Both the position numbers and the translations under genes were made by a program. The notes beneath the pieces are model-generated. The model saw only the letters and a list, made by a program, of their open reading frames with translations, made no database searches and had not been told where the DNA came from. Source: Struthio camelus (Eukaryota > Chordata > Aves > Struthioniformes > Struthionidae). From it: a stretch of DNA of 64,000 nt. Below are positions 11,512 through 21,089 of this stretch, in pieces. The stretch lies in assembly GCF_040807025.1 (NCBI RefSeq), contig NC_090981.1, positions 36,931,817 through 36,995,816 on the forward strand. The letters are read 5' to 3'. Every line of letters begins with the position of its first letter. Within the stretch, counting starts at the first letter, position 1.

Positions 11512-11589
11512 CCTCCCTCCTCCCTCCTTCCCTCCTCCCCTCCCTCGCTCCCTCCTTCCTTCCCTCGCTCCCTCCCTCCCTCCCTCCCC
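11512..11589. repeat. (CCCT)n polypyrimidine tract
   Basis: About 78 bases of near-pure pyrimidine built of ctccctcc, ttcc and cgct units. The complementary strand is G/A-rich with several GGG runs, giving both H-DNA and G-quadruplex potential at the edge of CpG island 6. Confidence 0.9.
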
Positions 11590-11599
11590 GCACACCTCC

Positions 11600-12690
11600 C
11601 GTGCTCAGACACACACCCAAACTTCTCCCACCGCACCGTGCATCTCTCTCGCCCGGCTCCTGCGCCCTAAAACGAGCTGGCGGTTTCATGGGCGAGACGT
11701 TGGGTCTGTGCCACTGCTTTTGCACCTGAAGCGTTGAATGAGCAGGAAAGGAAGGAAACCGCAAAGCTTTAGGAAACCCTCCTTCTAGCAATCACTGTGT
11801 TGGCGAGAGGTCACGCTACAAGTTTGCATGGTAACAGAAATTGGAGGAGATGCTTTTTGTTAGCATTATTATCACTGCTGTTGTTGGCCGGTTGACTGAT
11901 TTTGAAAAAAGTTACAAAATGGCAGTGCCTCCCAAAAGCAGGATTCAGAAGAAACTGTTCTTCAGAAGTTAGCTGGAGGAAAATACCTTAGAAAACTCGT
12001 CAATGTGGTGCATTTTTTTTAAGTTTCCAAAAAAATGTACGCTCTTCTTCTTCTCTAGGAAAATGTAGCCATTGCTCTTCTTTAGATTAGACATTTCTAA
12101 TTTGTTCCGTCTGTCAGAATGGGACTATGAGAGGTTTTGGTGCAAATTCATTATCTCTGGCAACGCATAACGTATAGTAGGAACTGAAAAAGACCGTGGC
12201 AATGGATGAACAATAGGGCTTCAGTTCATCAGCAACAAAAGCGTTGGGGAAATTGGTTGAATTTCAGAGCACGTCCTCCTCAGCAGAGAGGGCTGGACTA
12301 GACCTTGGCCAACCCCCCCAAAAAACTTGCAGAGCCTCACATACAACACTTCACTTTCTACTCTGGGGCTTAGGAAGCAATATGGAAAAAAGAAAAAAAA
12401 ACTTTTTGCATTTCTTTCCCATTTTTCTGGATGGAAGCTCTCTAACTCTTTTAGAACCAATCGTGCAAGAATTACGCTATGGAACTAAGCGGCACTTTTA
12501 AACAGAGATGACGAGGGGAAAGATCTGAATTTCTGGAGACGTGAAAGAGCCTGCTTTCTGTGCTTTAAGGGGGCTCGACCGTGGGGATCTTTGTTTTCCA
12601 CCGGAGATTCACCTAACCACCTAGCTCTGGGGGCATATCTCTCTTTTATAAGAAGAAGGAATGTAAGTATCGCGAGCGGGGTGTTCAGAA
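11600..12690. other. inter-island stretch
   Basis: Unique moderate-GC DNA with no recognised gene. The word ggctggactagaccttggccaac at about 12290 resembles a CR1 3' end but lacks the tail octamers. gaat|gtaagtat at 12662 is a weak donor candidate. Confidence 0.35.
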
Positions 12691-12758
12691 CCTGAATCCC
12701 TTGTCAGAGGGAGCGAGCTGAGCTTGGCGGCACGTCGGCGGTTTCCGATGCCCGCAGC

Positions 12759-12788
12759 GGGGCAGGGGCAGGGGCAGGGGCAGGGGCT
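12759..12788 (+). repeat. (GGGGCA)n tandem repeat, G-quadruplex candidate
   Basis: Five consecutive GGGG runs separated by CA dinucleotides (12759-12787). Four or more G4 runs with 2-nt loops make a very stable predicted G-quadruplex, on the same strand as mir-9-2. It sits within a small CpG patch (about 12700-12850). Confidence 0.85.
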
Positions 12789-12849
12789 GCTTCGCCGGTG
12801 CCCGCCAGAACAGGTTGCCTCGGCAGGGCTCCAGTAACTTCCCCGGCGA

Positions 12850-13375
12850 CTGCGAGGGAAATTTGATTAACAAGGCAAGCTTTTATGAGTTAACAGGATG
12901 GCTTCTATCGGTTAACTGATTTTGTACGTCTGATGCTAAACCTGTTGGTCGTGCGCCTAGCTGGGTGTGAGAACTGTTAATTATCAAGCAGATTGCCAGT
13001 ACATGGAGAGCTATAACGTTTATGTACGCAGAGAGGAAGCTTTTTAGCAATGCCAGGGCATCCTCCGAAGGTGTATTGACATAGGACCAATCGTTAACAC
13101 GGTTTAAAATCAGCATGTGGGAAATAACTCCTGTTGACTCTAGATTTTCGAGTTGTTTTGTTAAAACAAAAACAAACAAAAAAAAGGCCGAAGGCATATC
13201 TCTGAGATCACCAACGTGGAAGAGATTAGTCTCTGTAGCTACTAAATGCGGCTGCCTCCGTGTTTAGTGGGTCACTTCAAGGCAGCAGCCATCACTTCCT
13301 GGGTTGTCCAAAATGCAGCCTGATCAAAATATGTATCCCTTTTCGCGGGGGGGATTTATAAATGTTTGATGATGC
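12850..13375. other. inter-island stretch
   Basis: AT-rich unique DNA with gttaac/ttaattatc words and an A-rich run at 13155-13182. No gene or repeat family recognised. Confidence 0.35.
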
Positions 13376-13379
13376 TGTA

Positions 13380-13800
13380 ATTATTCCGCTCTCGGAGGGG
13401 CCGGCAGAGCCAGCTGCGGCGTGTCTGGCGGCGATCAGCCCGGCTGCAACGCACACCTTCGGGGCGGGCCGGGCCAAGCCGAGCCGAGCCGGGCCGGGCC
13501 GGGCCGGGCCGGGCGGGGGCGGCCGGCGCTCCGCGGGCGCGCAGGATGACCGCGCCGCGCTGGGGCTCCCGCTGCGCCGCCCGGCAGCTGCGGCGGCGGC
13601 GCGGCCCGCAGCGGGTCCCGGCCCAGCCCGGTGCGAGCCGGGCCGCAGCAGGTCCCGGCCCAGCCCCCCGCCGCCCGCCAGCCCGCCGCGCTGCGGGCCG
13701 GACCGGGCTGCCGCGGCCGGGGCGCGGGGCCCCTACTGCTCGGCCCTGGCCTCTCGGGCGCCCGGGCCACGGCGGCGGCAGGCGGCGGATGTCACGGAAG
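13380..13800. promoter_or_regulatory. CpG island 7
   Basis: Highly CpG-dense, with tandem gggcc units at about 13491-13516 (also G-quadruplex-capable) and ccgcgccgc clusters. A clear minus-strand donor lies just right of it (aaag|gtaagt on the complement, intron beginning at 13929), hinting at an antisense transcript crossing it. Confidence 0.65.
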
Positions 13801-13934
13801 CCGAGGGACTTATGCAATAGTGTTTCTATTTTAGTCCTCCCCCCACCCACCAGCCGAGCAAGTAGCATCCCTCAGCAAGAAAAAACTCTAGTCCACCCCA
13901 GCATTCTTGAAAAGAGCGACATTACTTACCTTTA

Positions 13935-14640
13935 AAAAAAATCAGGAAAACAGTATTACTTTGTGAGAAATAACCTGCTTTTAAACTAAGGCTGATGTAA
14001 TCGATATGATGCAATGAAAGTGAGTAGATTACGTTATATTTATTTACACAGCCAAGTCTTTGTACGGTAATAGCTCTGTAAATATAGACCATGTCTTACT
14101 AATGATCCTGATTTCAGGACATCAGTGAGTGATCTGAAAGACCTGGTAATTCTAGCGAGGAAATACTGGCTTAATGTGTTTTGCATGTTTTGAACTGGAG
14201 GCTAGGTGGAGCCTCCATCCTTTATTAAGTAACTGGCAGCTTATAGTATGCAAATATTATATCTGCCTCTGTAGTTTTCACCACCTCTATTGAGCAGCCT
14301 CAAGTAGGAGCTTAATCTTTTTTCTTTATCATAGCTCTCCCACAAATAATTATGGAACTCGTTCTCTACCCTTCATATTATTTCCTGTAAATATTAATTA
14401 CTGCATTTAACCCTGCAGATACCGGAGCACATTAGTCATATCTGTTTTATGTCACATTAGATCATCTGCAGGAAATGTGGCTAGTTATTTCCCTGTTTAA
14501 TATAGAGCCAAGCGTTTTATTAATTTATTTAATGATCTCAAATGTTGATATACACAGCGCCTTCTGAACACACATAGGTTTATCTATTCATATACATTTC
14601 ACGAACCAGAATCAAACACTGAAAGTGTTTAAATTATGAT
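13935..14640. promoter_or_regulatory. probable conserved non-coding element
   Basis: Unique AT-rich DNA packed with developmental-factor words: ATGCAAAT octamer at 14248-14255, gtaaatattaattactg, tttaattatttaatgatc-like homeodomain cores and tatttaca forkhead-like words. No gene. It immediately precedes the possible 51-nt exon. Function is inferred from composition. Confidence 0.4.
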
Positions 14641-14669
14641 CCTTTGCTTTTTTTGTGGGTATTTTTCAG

Positions 14670-14720
14670 ATTTAGACAACGCAGAAACGCCACAGGAAGC
14701 GACAATCACGACAAGAAACG
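14670..14720 (+). ncRNA. possible 51-nt exon of host lncRNA
   Basis: The exon is preceded by a good pyrimidine tract and acceptor (tttttttgtgggtatttttcag) and followed by aaacg|gtaattt, a moderate donor. The exon is purine/A-rich with several CpGs (acgccacagg, atcacgac), unlike its AT-rich flanks. One frame is open through it (DLDNAETPQ...), but 17 codons mean little and no protein is recognised. Confidence 0.35.
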
Positions 14721-17700
14721 GTAATTTTTATTTTTCGTTCCATACAAGTCAGACAATAGAAAATACATTGCATAAAAATATGAATACATGTTCCTTAATA
14801 GCACACAGTGTATCTACGTATAATTACTGAGCGTTCAGGGTTCTTTTTTGTTCTAGATTTTGAATTCTCGATAGTCTGCCTTTTCATATTTTGTAGTTTG
14901 GATATGTATTAGATGCCCCTTTTCATACCATGTGCTCAACATAACAGAAATGTAATCTGCACTTGCCTGTAAAATGAAATTGTGGTCACAAAAGAAATGA
15001 TAAGACACTCTCATTAGAAGGCAAGCCGGTCAAGGGACCTACCTGGCTGAAAGGAAAGGGATATTATGCAGGAAATGCTGGCCCGGATTGTACTGGCATA
15101 CCGTGGTTTACATTTGTGTGAATTATATTCTAATTTAATATGAAAAGAGGATTCGTCTAATGTTTTACACTCCTTCTGTACTTCAGAGCAGTTTAAATAG
15201 GGTTTCTCTGTGTATTCCATACAGAAGGTGGGGATATTGGCATTAGAACAAGACTCTGACTGTAATAATTAGAGAATCATAAGCATTCCTCTTTAAAGTA
15301 AATAGAGACTGTTTATTCTTAAGAAATCCACGCAGGATGTTTCTCCTTTACGTCACAGCCATCTGGAGACCTATAAAAAGATTAGAAAACAAGCATGGCA
15401 ATCACATACTAATCTACAGGCCATTAATGGGAATTTATAAGGGAGGTAGGAAGAAAAAGTGTATATTTGGATTTAGTTTCTTCCAATATATAAATCATTT
15501 CTAAAGTGATTTTGGAATAGATAAGTTTTATACAATTATGTAAACGGGGTGGGGGGAGGGGAAGCATGTAGTATTAACAATTACTTCTGATGTTTTGGAT
15601 TACATTTTTGATAATAATTTCAGAATTACATATTGCTTTAAGTTTTCACATGCTAGACAACCCTGCAATTTTGGAAATGTATATTAACAACTGCTGTATA
15701 CATTTTTTGTGATATTCAGAATAAGCAAATGTTTTTGTGCAGACTTACTGGACACCCATAGATTTTGAGGCCCTGCTAGATGACTGAGAGTTAGAAAATT
15801 TAATTGGTAATATGGCTAATGAGCAACTGGGTTGTAATTGTCATATTGGCTATTTTGGCTTACTGAGGCTCCAAAGATTAATCAACAAAAAGTGACAGGT
15901 GTATTGTAGTTACTTCTTAAGGCAGTGTGTGTGAGTGAGATGGCCTTGAGATAGAACTTGATGTTTTAAAGGTATATTTTGCATCTTTGAAACATACTAA
16001 TTTGCAAAGAAATGCCTTGCATTTAACTGTAAATCCTGTAACATGGCAACATGTTTTACATGCATGCATTAATGTGTACATATGTGTCTGTGTTAATATG
16101 TATTATATATACATATATCTATGTAAGCATAGATGTACACACACACATATACACAAGGAGTACGTGAATTTTCATGCCTCTGACTGAAAGAATTTAATGC
16201 ATAAGCTCACAAGCCTGTTACATGTAACACATGCCTGATCACTAATACTGCTGCCTCTAGCTATTGCAAGAAAAACATCTTTCTGTCTATCTGCCAATTC
16301 AGAAAAGCTCATTAGAATTTTACATAATATCAAAATGATCATATACCTTTAGATATATCAGATGTCCAGTTCAGTCCTCCCTGTTGTGCCTGAACAGCCT
16401 GAGAGGTGGTGAAGAAGCACAGTAACTAATAATACAACGTTGTAAGAAATCTAACCATTTTATGCCAGCCTGTGTATAATCTGCAAAGAGCGCTGGCACA
16501 ATTAGCATGTACATCTTATACACTCCAAGCACGGGTGGCAAATTGCAGTGTTTCCCTATATCAGAGTATCTGATATGTATTTAAAAAAAATCATGCTCAA
16601 TTTCAAAAGCTTAGAGTCTGAAAGCACAAATGAATGGTCTCATTAGTAATATCGCTACTGAATTCAGGATTTGGCACGTTAGTAATGTGTATGTGTTACT
16701 TCTTGGTGGCAGTATTAATTCTGGGCCCTGTCTGACAAATGATATTGCTTTCCCATTTTCATGCTTTTGTAATATTAATCTGTGAGAAGAAATGGACTGG
16801 TTTATATAGTTACAATTTTACAGTATAACCACATACACATGCATATATATGTGCAGAAAAACACACACACAGAGTCATGTACATAGACCTACACGTGTAT
16901 ACATGATTCTCCTATGTACATACAAGCACACATATGCTTTATCATGTAAGCAGGCCATCTAGTCAGCATAGAGTATCAACAACTTCAATATAACTCAATG
17001 TATTTAAATATTTCCCCTTAAAAATAGCAATATATGCAAACACAGGTTAATTTACAAACAGATCTAATTAAATGCAGGATAAGATATTCCCTATAACTGT
17101 ATGAGAACATAAAGCACAATCTATTTTGTTTTATTTTATACCTTAAAAGAACAGTAGCAGCATGAATTTCAAGTCATAATTCCTTTAGAAGTGCAGAGCA
17201 GTCCATATTCTGTGTCTGTGCTGAATTTTTCAATATGCATCTGATACCAGCTGCAGCATGTACGAGCTGTTGAAGTGCATTTATTAATTTCAACAGTAAA
17301 TATTGTAGATCTCAGTCAGAAGATTCATTGTATCACGTATACTCGAGAGACTTTTAATGTTTGCACTTTAGACTTAGAAAAATTCTATACAAATTATACT
17401 GTTAAATAATTCAAAGTATAATGTTCTTTTTTTTTGAGGGGGGAGGGGAACTGAGAGACTTAAATCCTAAAACTGTACATAACGCATTCTAACAGTTTAG
17501 AAAGACTTGCCTTCCTCGGTTCCTTGAGTAATGTAAGCATACATTTCTTCTCTATAGTACGAGCTTAATAAAAATAAACAATAAATCAGCATTTTATTAA
17601 GGCATTTCGCCAAATGATATATAGCCTTAGATAAATATTGCTGCAATGTTCACCTGTGTTGCATTCTAACACACACTCACACACACACAAACATACACTG

Positions 17701-18150
17701 GGAGAGAGGGAGAGGGAGAAGGAGGCGGGGGGGGGGGAGAGAGAGAGAGAGAGAGAAAGAGAGTATAGATGCTATAAAATACACTGGAGCCAAGCTGGAG
17801 CCTGCTGCTTGCAGCATTCCCAATAAACAGACAGAGGAAAAGGCGTTGCACACTCGTCCTGGTGTAAATACCTGCAAAGCACTAGAGATACAAAACATGC
17901 CTGAGATGTGAAGCCATTAAAACACACCACAGCACAGCAAATTGTCAATGTAATTACACATCGACTCACTGCGTACCGCAGACCTGATTCTCAGGCTCAG
18001 GAAGCAAGGCCCTGCTTTAGGCAGGAGCAAAGTGCCTCACATCTCTCTGCGCGAGCAGACTCTGCCAGAAGAGCAATGCAGGCAGAGACGTTACCCAGAC
18101 CTGAAACGCTTTTATCTGTCCTTAGAGAGAGCTTTCCTCCAGCCCTGGAC
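14721..18150. other. intron-like AT-rich stretch
   Basis: Mostly unique AT-rich DNA. It includes alternating CA/TA patches around 16055-16160 and 16828-16880, a purine-rich GA/G repeat at 17700-17763, and many POU/homeodomain-like words. No coding gene is seen. The frames at 17666-17898 read through the GA repeat and are artefacts. Confidence 0.45.
17669..17763. repeat. compound (CA)n ... (GA)n with G11 run
   Basis: A CA-rich run to about 17690, then a near-pure purine tract of gggaga/gaga units containing G11 at 17727-17737. Length polymorphism is likely. Confidence 0.9.
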
Positions 18151-18256
18151 ATTAGCGCGCGGGCTCGCGCCGAGGAAGGTAAAGGCGGCGGGTGGATGTC
18201 GCTGCAGCCGGCAGCGCCGGCGGACGAGATGGTGGCGGCGCGGCTGGCCGGTCCCT

Positions 18257-18293
<37 letters not shown>

Positions 18294-18310
18294 GGGCGCG
18301 GGCAGCTTGC
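18150..18310. promoter_or_regulatory. small CpG island 8, proximal to mir-9-2
   Basis: A CpG-dense patch ending about 800 bp upstream of the hairpin, containing the (CCG)12 repeat. The donor-like gaggaag|gtaaag at 18179 lies inside. It is a candidate proximal promoter for a short primary transcript of mir-9-2. Confidence 0.5.
18257..18292 (+). repeat. (CCG)12 trinucleotide repeat
   Basis: Twelve uninterrupted CCG units. In one + strand frame (ATG at 18192, stop at 18331) it would read as polyalanine, within a 46-codon peptide MSLQPAAPADE...LLTAHAYQ. I treat it as non-coding simple repeat; CCG/CGG tracts of this kind are prone to expansion and methylation. Confidence 0.9.
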
Positions 18311-18975
18311 TGACCGCTCATGCATATCAATAACCGGGGTGCTTGCGATTTCTCATGACATCATCATTACCTTGGTCTCCCGCGGTCCAGGACCTCTGAC
18401 CTTGCCGGGCTGGTCCACATTTTGGCACTGAAAGCCCTCCAATGATGGCCCTTTTCTCCTTCTTTCAGACCGGGGGCAGCAGCAAGCCAGCAAGACCGCA
18501 TCTTCTTCTCCCCAGCTCTAGGAGCCCTGAGAAATCGAGGATCTTCCCCCCCAAAACACACACACATACGAGATATTTGCAATCAAGCTGCCACCATTTG
18601 GTAAAAAGCTCTATACCGTGCATAATCTAAAAGGATCAGGAGCTGGATCCTGGAATCATCTTGTCACTTTCTGCTGAAATGGGATTTTTTTTTCCTCCTT
18701 ACACTGCGCTGGAAATTGCCGATGGCTTTACGTCTTTATAGAGGCTAAAGAGTCTTTCGTGAGAATGAAGCAATTTACAATGCAAATAGAGGCCTGTGAA
18801 GGGATGGATGCTTCTCAGTCTTAACACAGCTTGATGCACCTTAATAGCTGGTTTTATTTTCCGATATTAACAGATGAATTGTTGGCTCTCGCTGCCGGAA
18901 ATTACTGGCTGAAAGAAAAAGTTCGGAATAAACTTTGAAGGCAACAGATCTCTTTTGGATGTTATTAGCTGCACA

Positions 18976-18993
18976 GACACACACACACACACA
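18976..18993. repeat. (CA)n microsatellite
   Basis: A short acacacacac run about 120 bp upstream of the mir-9-2 precursor. Confidence 0.85.
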
Positions 18994-19130
18994 AACCAGG
19001 TCACAATTGCATAAAAGGATGAATATTTTAAAGCAGCACTAGTACTCTTGGAGGAAACAACACGCCTGTTTGTCAGAAAGAATCTGGATTCTAGCAAGGA
19101 AAAAAAATCTTTGAGGGAAGCGAGTTGTTA

Positions 19131-19153
19131 TCTTTGGTTATCTAGCTGTATGA
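19131..19153 (+). ncRNA. MIR9-2: mature miR-9-5p
   Basis: This is the guide arm. The seed (positions 2-8) is ctttggt, the miR-9 family seed. Its 23 bases are identical to the animal miR-9-5p I know, so targeting should be the canonical neural set. Confidence 0.97.
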
Positions 19154-19167
19154 GTGTTTTGGTCTTC

Positions 19168-19189
19168 ATAAAGCTAGATAACCGAAAGT
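19168..19189 (+). ncRNA. MIR9-2: mature miR-9-3p (miR-9*)
   Basis: This is the star arm, 22 bases, beginning ataaagctagat. It pairs with the 5p arm. In vertebrates it is also loaded and targets CoREST (RCOR1), the partner of REST, which is a 5p target (known biology). Confidence 0.95.
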
Positions 19190-19300
19190 AAAAACTCCTT
19201 CAAGATCATCGTGCAGCGTGTGAAAATGAAAGACTACTGCGAGAGACAGTAAAACCCGAGAAAGGTCAGGAATGCTTATTGAATCTAACGTTTTTACAGC

Positions 19301-20440
19301 TAAAGGTGGGAGTGGAGGAAATTAAATGGCATACTTACTCCAAAATATGAAGTTGTCAGATGCCACACTTAAATGGATAGTTAAATACTGCAAAGAGGAA
19401 ATGGTACTGATGGTAAACAATGCATGTGCAACTATTGCTGTTAAATAAATAAATAAAAAGAAACCCGGACCAGTTCATTTCTAACTGGGCTGAGGCGATT
19501 TTTTAGCAAGCTGCTTGGAAATGCTGAGTTTCATTTTGCAGAATGATTCATTGCAATGAAATAGCCTTAAAAATAAAGCTGGTGGTGATGCTGATGAAGA
19601 TGATGGTGGTAGTGATGATACAGTGTGGACTGAACTGAAAAAAAATCTGTCTGTGTGCATCTTAGACAAAGCATTGGGGGTTTATTTCAAATAATATGAA
19701 ACCAGTCTTTCAAAAAAGTTTACACCGAAGTGTAGGCAAGCTTAATAATTTATATCTACTGAGAACTCGGTGGAGCTGCACAAAGATGAAAAAAGTGATG
19801 GCTGATTTTTATTCTTCTATTCAAAATGCGAGCACAGATGCTTCTCTGTTCCAAGAGGGTTTCCTTGAGGAAGCTACTGAAGCAGAAAGACATGATGGAG
19901 ACGAGATCGCCTCCCCCCTTGTCAAAGTGTTAAAAAATGTTCTGTGTCTTACTCTGCGCCTAGCATTGGAAATGAAAGTGACATTTACTCCAAAACCCAC
20001 GTGTGCGCCTCCTCTCTTTTTGTTTAAGGATGATCAGATCTATCCAGGAAACAGCTCTGGCATCCCAAACTGAAATAATTAGGACGTATATAGACCTGAC
20101 AAAAATGGAAAGGGGGTGGGGGAGCTGAGGGTCTGTCTTGCCTAATTGATTCCGTTAACCGGCATGCAGGAGATGTGAACGGCTGGGCGCTCCCATTCCC
20201 ACGCTCGGGGCAAGTGGCAATGCCATGCCCCGGCAGCCCATGACAGACAGCCCTGCTGGGGGCTGGGGGATGGAAAAAACATCAAGTGCACCACACCATC
20301 CTCATCTCCATCGCCTCCGAAAGTGGAGGCATTTCCCACCCACAGCCATCTGCGGGCTCCCAAGTGAGAACACCAACTGCTCTGTGGCTGCACACTGTCT
20401 CTTTCTGTTAAATCCGCAGCCTCTCCGCAAGCGGCTCAGC
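19301..20440. other. downstream flank of mir-9-2 with one moderate open frame
   Basis: Unique sequence. The frame 19696-20073 (+, 125 codons) is the longest in non-GC-rich DNA near the microRNA. Its product shows no signal peptide, membrane segment or domain that I recognise. A gat/gatggtggt-rich stretch lies at 19583-19620. I cannot support a coding call. Confidence 0.35.
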
Positions 20441-20449
20441 AGCGAGTTT

Positions 20450-20590
20450 CGCTTTTCTTGCGCGGCCGGAGCCCCGCGGCTGAGGGGCGGCAGCGGCGGG
20501 AGGGCAGAGCCAGGCCCGGGCGGGGCCGCGCCGCTCCCCGGCCGCGGCAGCCTGCGCCGCCCCCGCGGCCTCCCCGCGCTTTAGTAAACA
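20450..20590. promoter_or_regulatory. small CpG island 9
   Basis: A compact CpG-dense patch (gcggccggagccccgcgg) flanked by moderate-GC DNA about 1.3 kb after the hairpin. No core promoter motif picked out. Confidence 0.5.
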
Positions 20591-21089
20591 CTTGTTTGGA
20601 TGCTCTTCGCCTTTGTAATTACCGCAGTTTAGGCACCTTTGAAAGTGAAACAGAGCGGGATTAATTCTGCAGGGTAACGCTCTCCCTTGGACTCGACCTG
20701 AGCATCCTCCCAGAGGCACACTAGCGGACAACGCTGTGTTAGACACTGAGCGTCTCCAAGGTAGATTCAAATAAGATAGGAGAGCAGCCCTCAGCCTTCC
20801 TCACTCACTGAAGGGCTAACCGTGTTCAGGCTGCCTTTTTATTTTTTATTTTTATTTTTTGCTTCGGAATCGGAGGGCTCCCAGAAAATATTATCTGGGG
20901 GTTATAATGGTCATGTTTGCCTTCACGCCATACACTTCGAGAGGCAGAGCGAAGAGAACCAGCAAACAGGTCCTCGAAACAACACAAGTGTGTGGTTCAT
21001 TTAAAATAAAGAATTCGCCTTAAAAGTGATCTCATCCCTCTGTAGCTGCAGAATATTGCACAGCTTTCTCAGGCTGAGGGGCTTACGTG

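Larger units (their letters stand above)
19116..19202 (+). ncRNA. MIR9-2: microRNA precursor mir-9-2
   Basis: This is the 87-nt precursor of miR-9, a brain microRNA that controls neural progenitor proliferation and differentiation by repressing targets such as REST, HES1 and TLX (known biology). The sequence shows the 5p arm at 19131-19153, starting tctttggttatctagc, and the 3p arm at 19168-19189, starting ataaagctagataacc. The arms pair almost completely, with a single-base bulge. The lower stem (gagttgtta against taaaaactc) extends the pairing. The flank ggaagcgagttgtta, the short loop gtgttttggtcttc and the 3' flank aaaaactccttca match the mir-9-2 paralogue as I remember it, not mir-9-1 or mir-9-3, whose loops and flanks differ. 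Drosha features are visible: a TGT in the apical loop (19155-19157) and a CNNC motif (19207-19210) 18 nt past the 3p end. It lies about 650 nt after a strong splice acceptor. Confidence 0.98.
18469..19300 (+). ncRNA. candidate host exon carrying the mir-9-2 hairpin
   Basis: It opens with a strong acceptor (cccttttctccttctttcag, AG at 18467-18468). The hairpin lies 648 nt in. A possible donor, gctaaag|gtggga, lies near 19300, which would keep the hairpin exonic; the exon could equally end elsewhere or be terminal. The exon holds an octamer ATGCAAAT at 18780-18787 and a CA repeat at 18976-18993. The right edge is uncertain. Confidence 0.4.

Noticed and set aside
10896..11729. 277-codon + frame and 215-codon minus frame
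   Set aside because: They read through a TG/TA microsatellite and a (ccct)n tract; both strands are open together, the mark of composition rather than coding.
12285..12310. ggctggactagaccttggcc as a CR1 3' end
   Set aside because: One word matches, but the expected ttccaacc and tail octamers do not follow.
17908..18333. 141-codon + frame with polyalanine
   Set aside because: The alanine run is the (CCG)12 repeat. The upstream part has no recognisable homology, and the region is better explained as promoter-proximal non-coding DNA.
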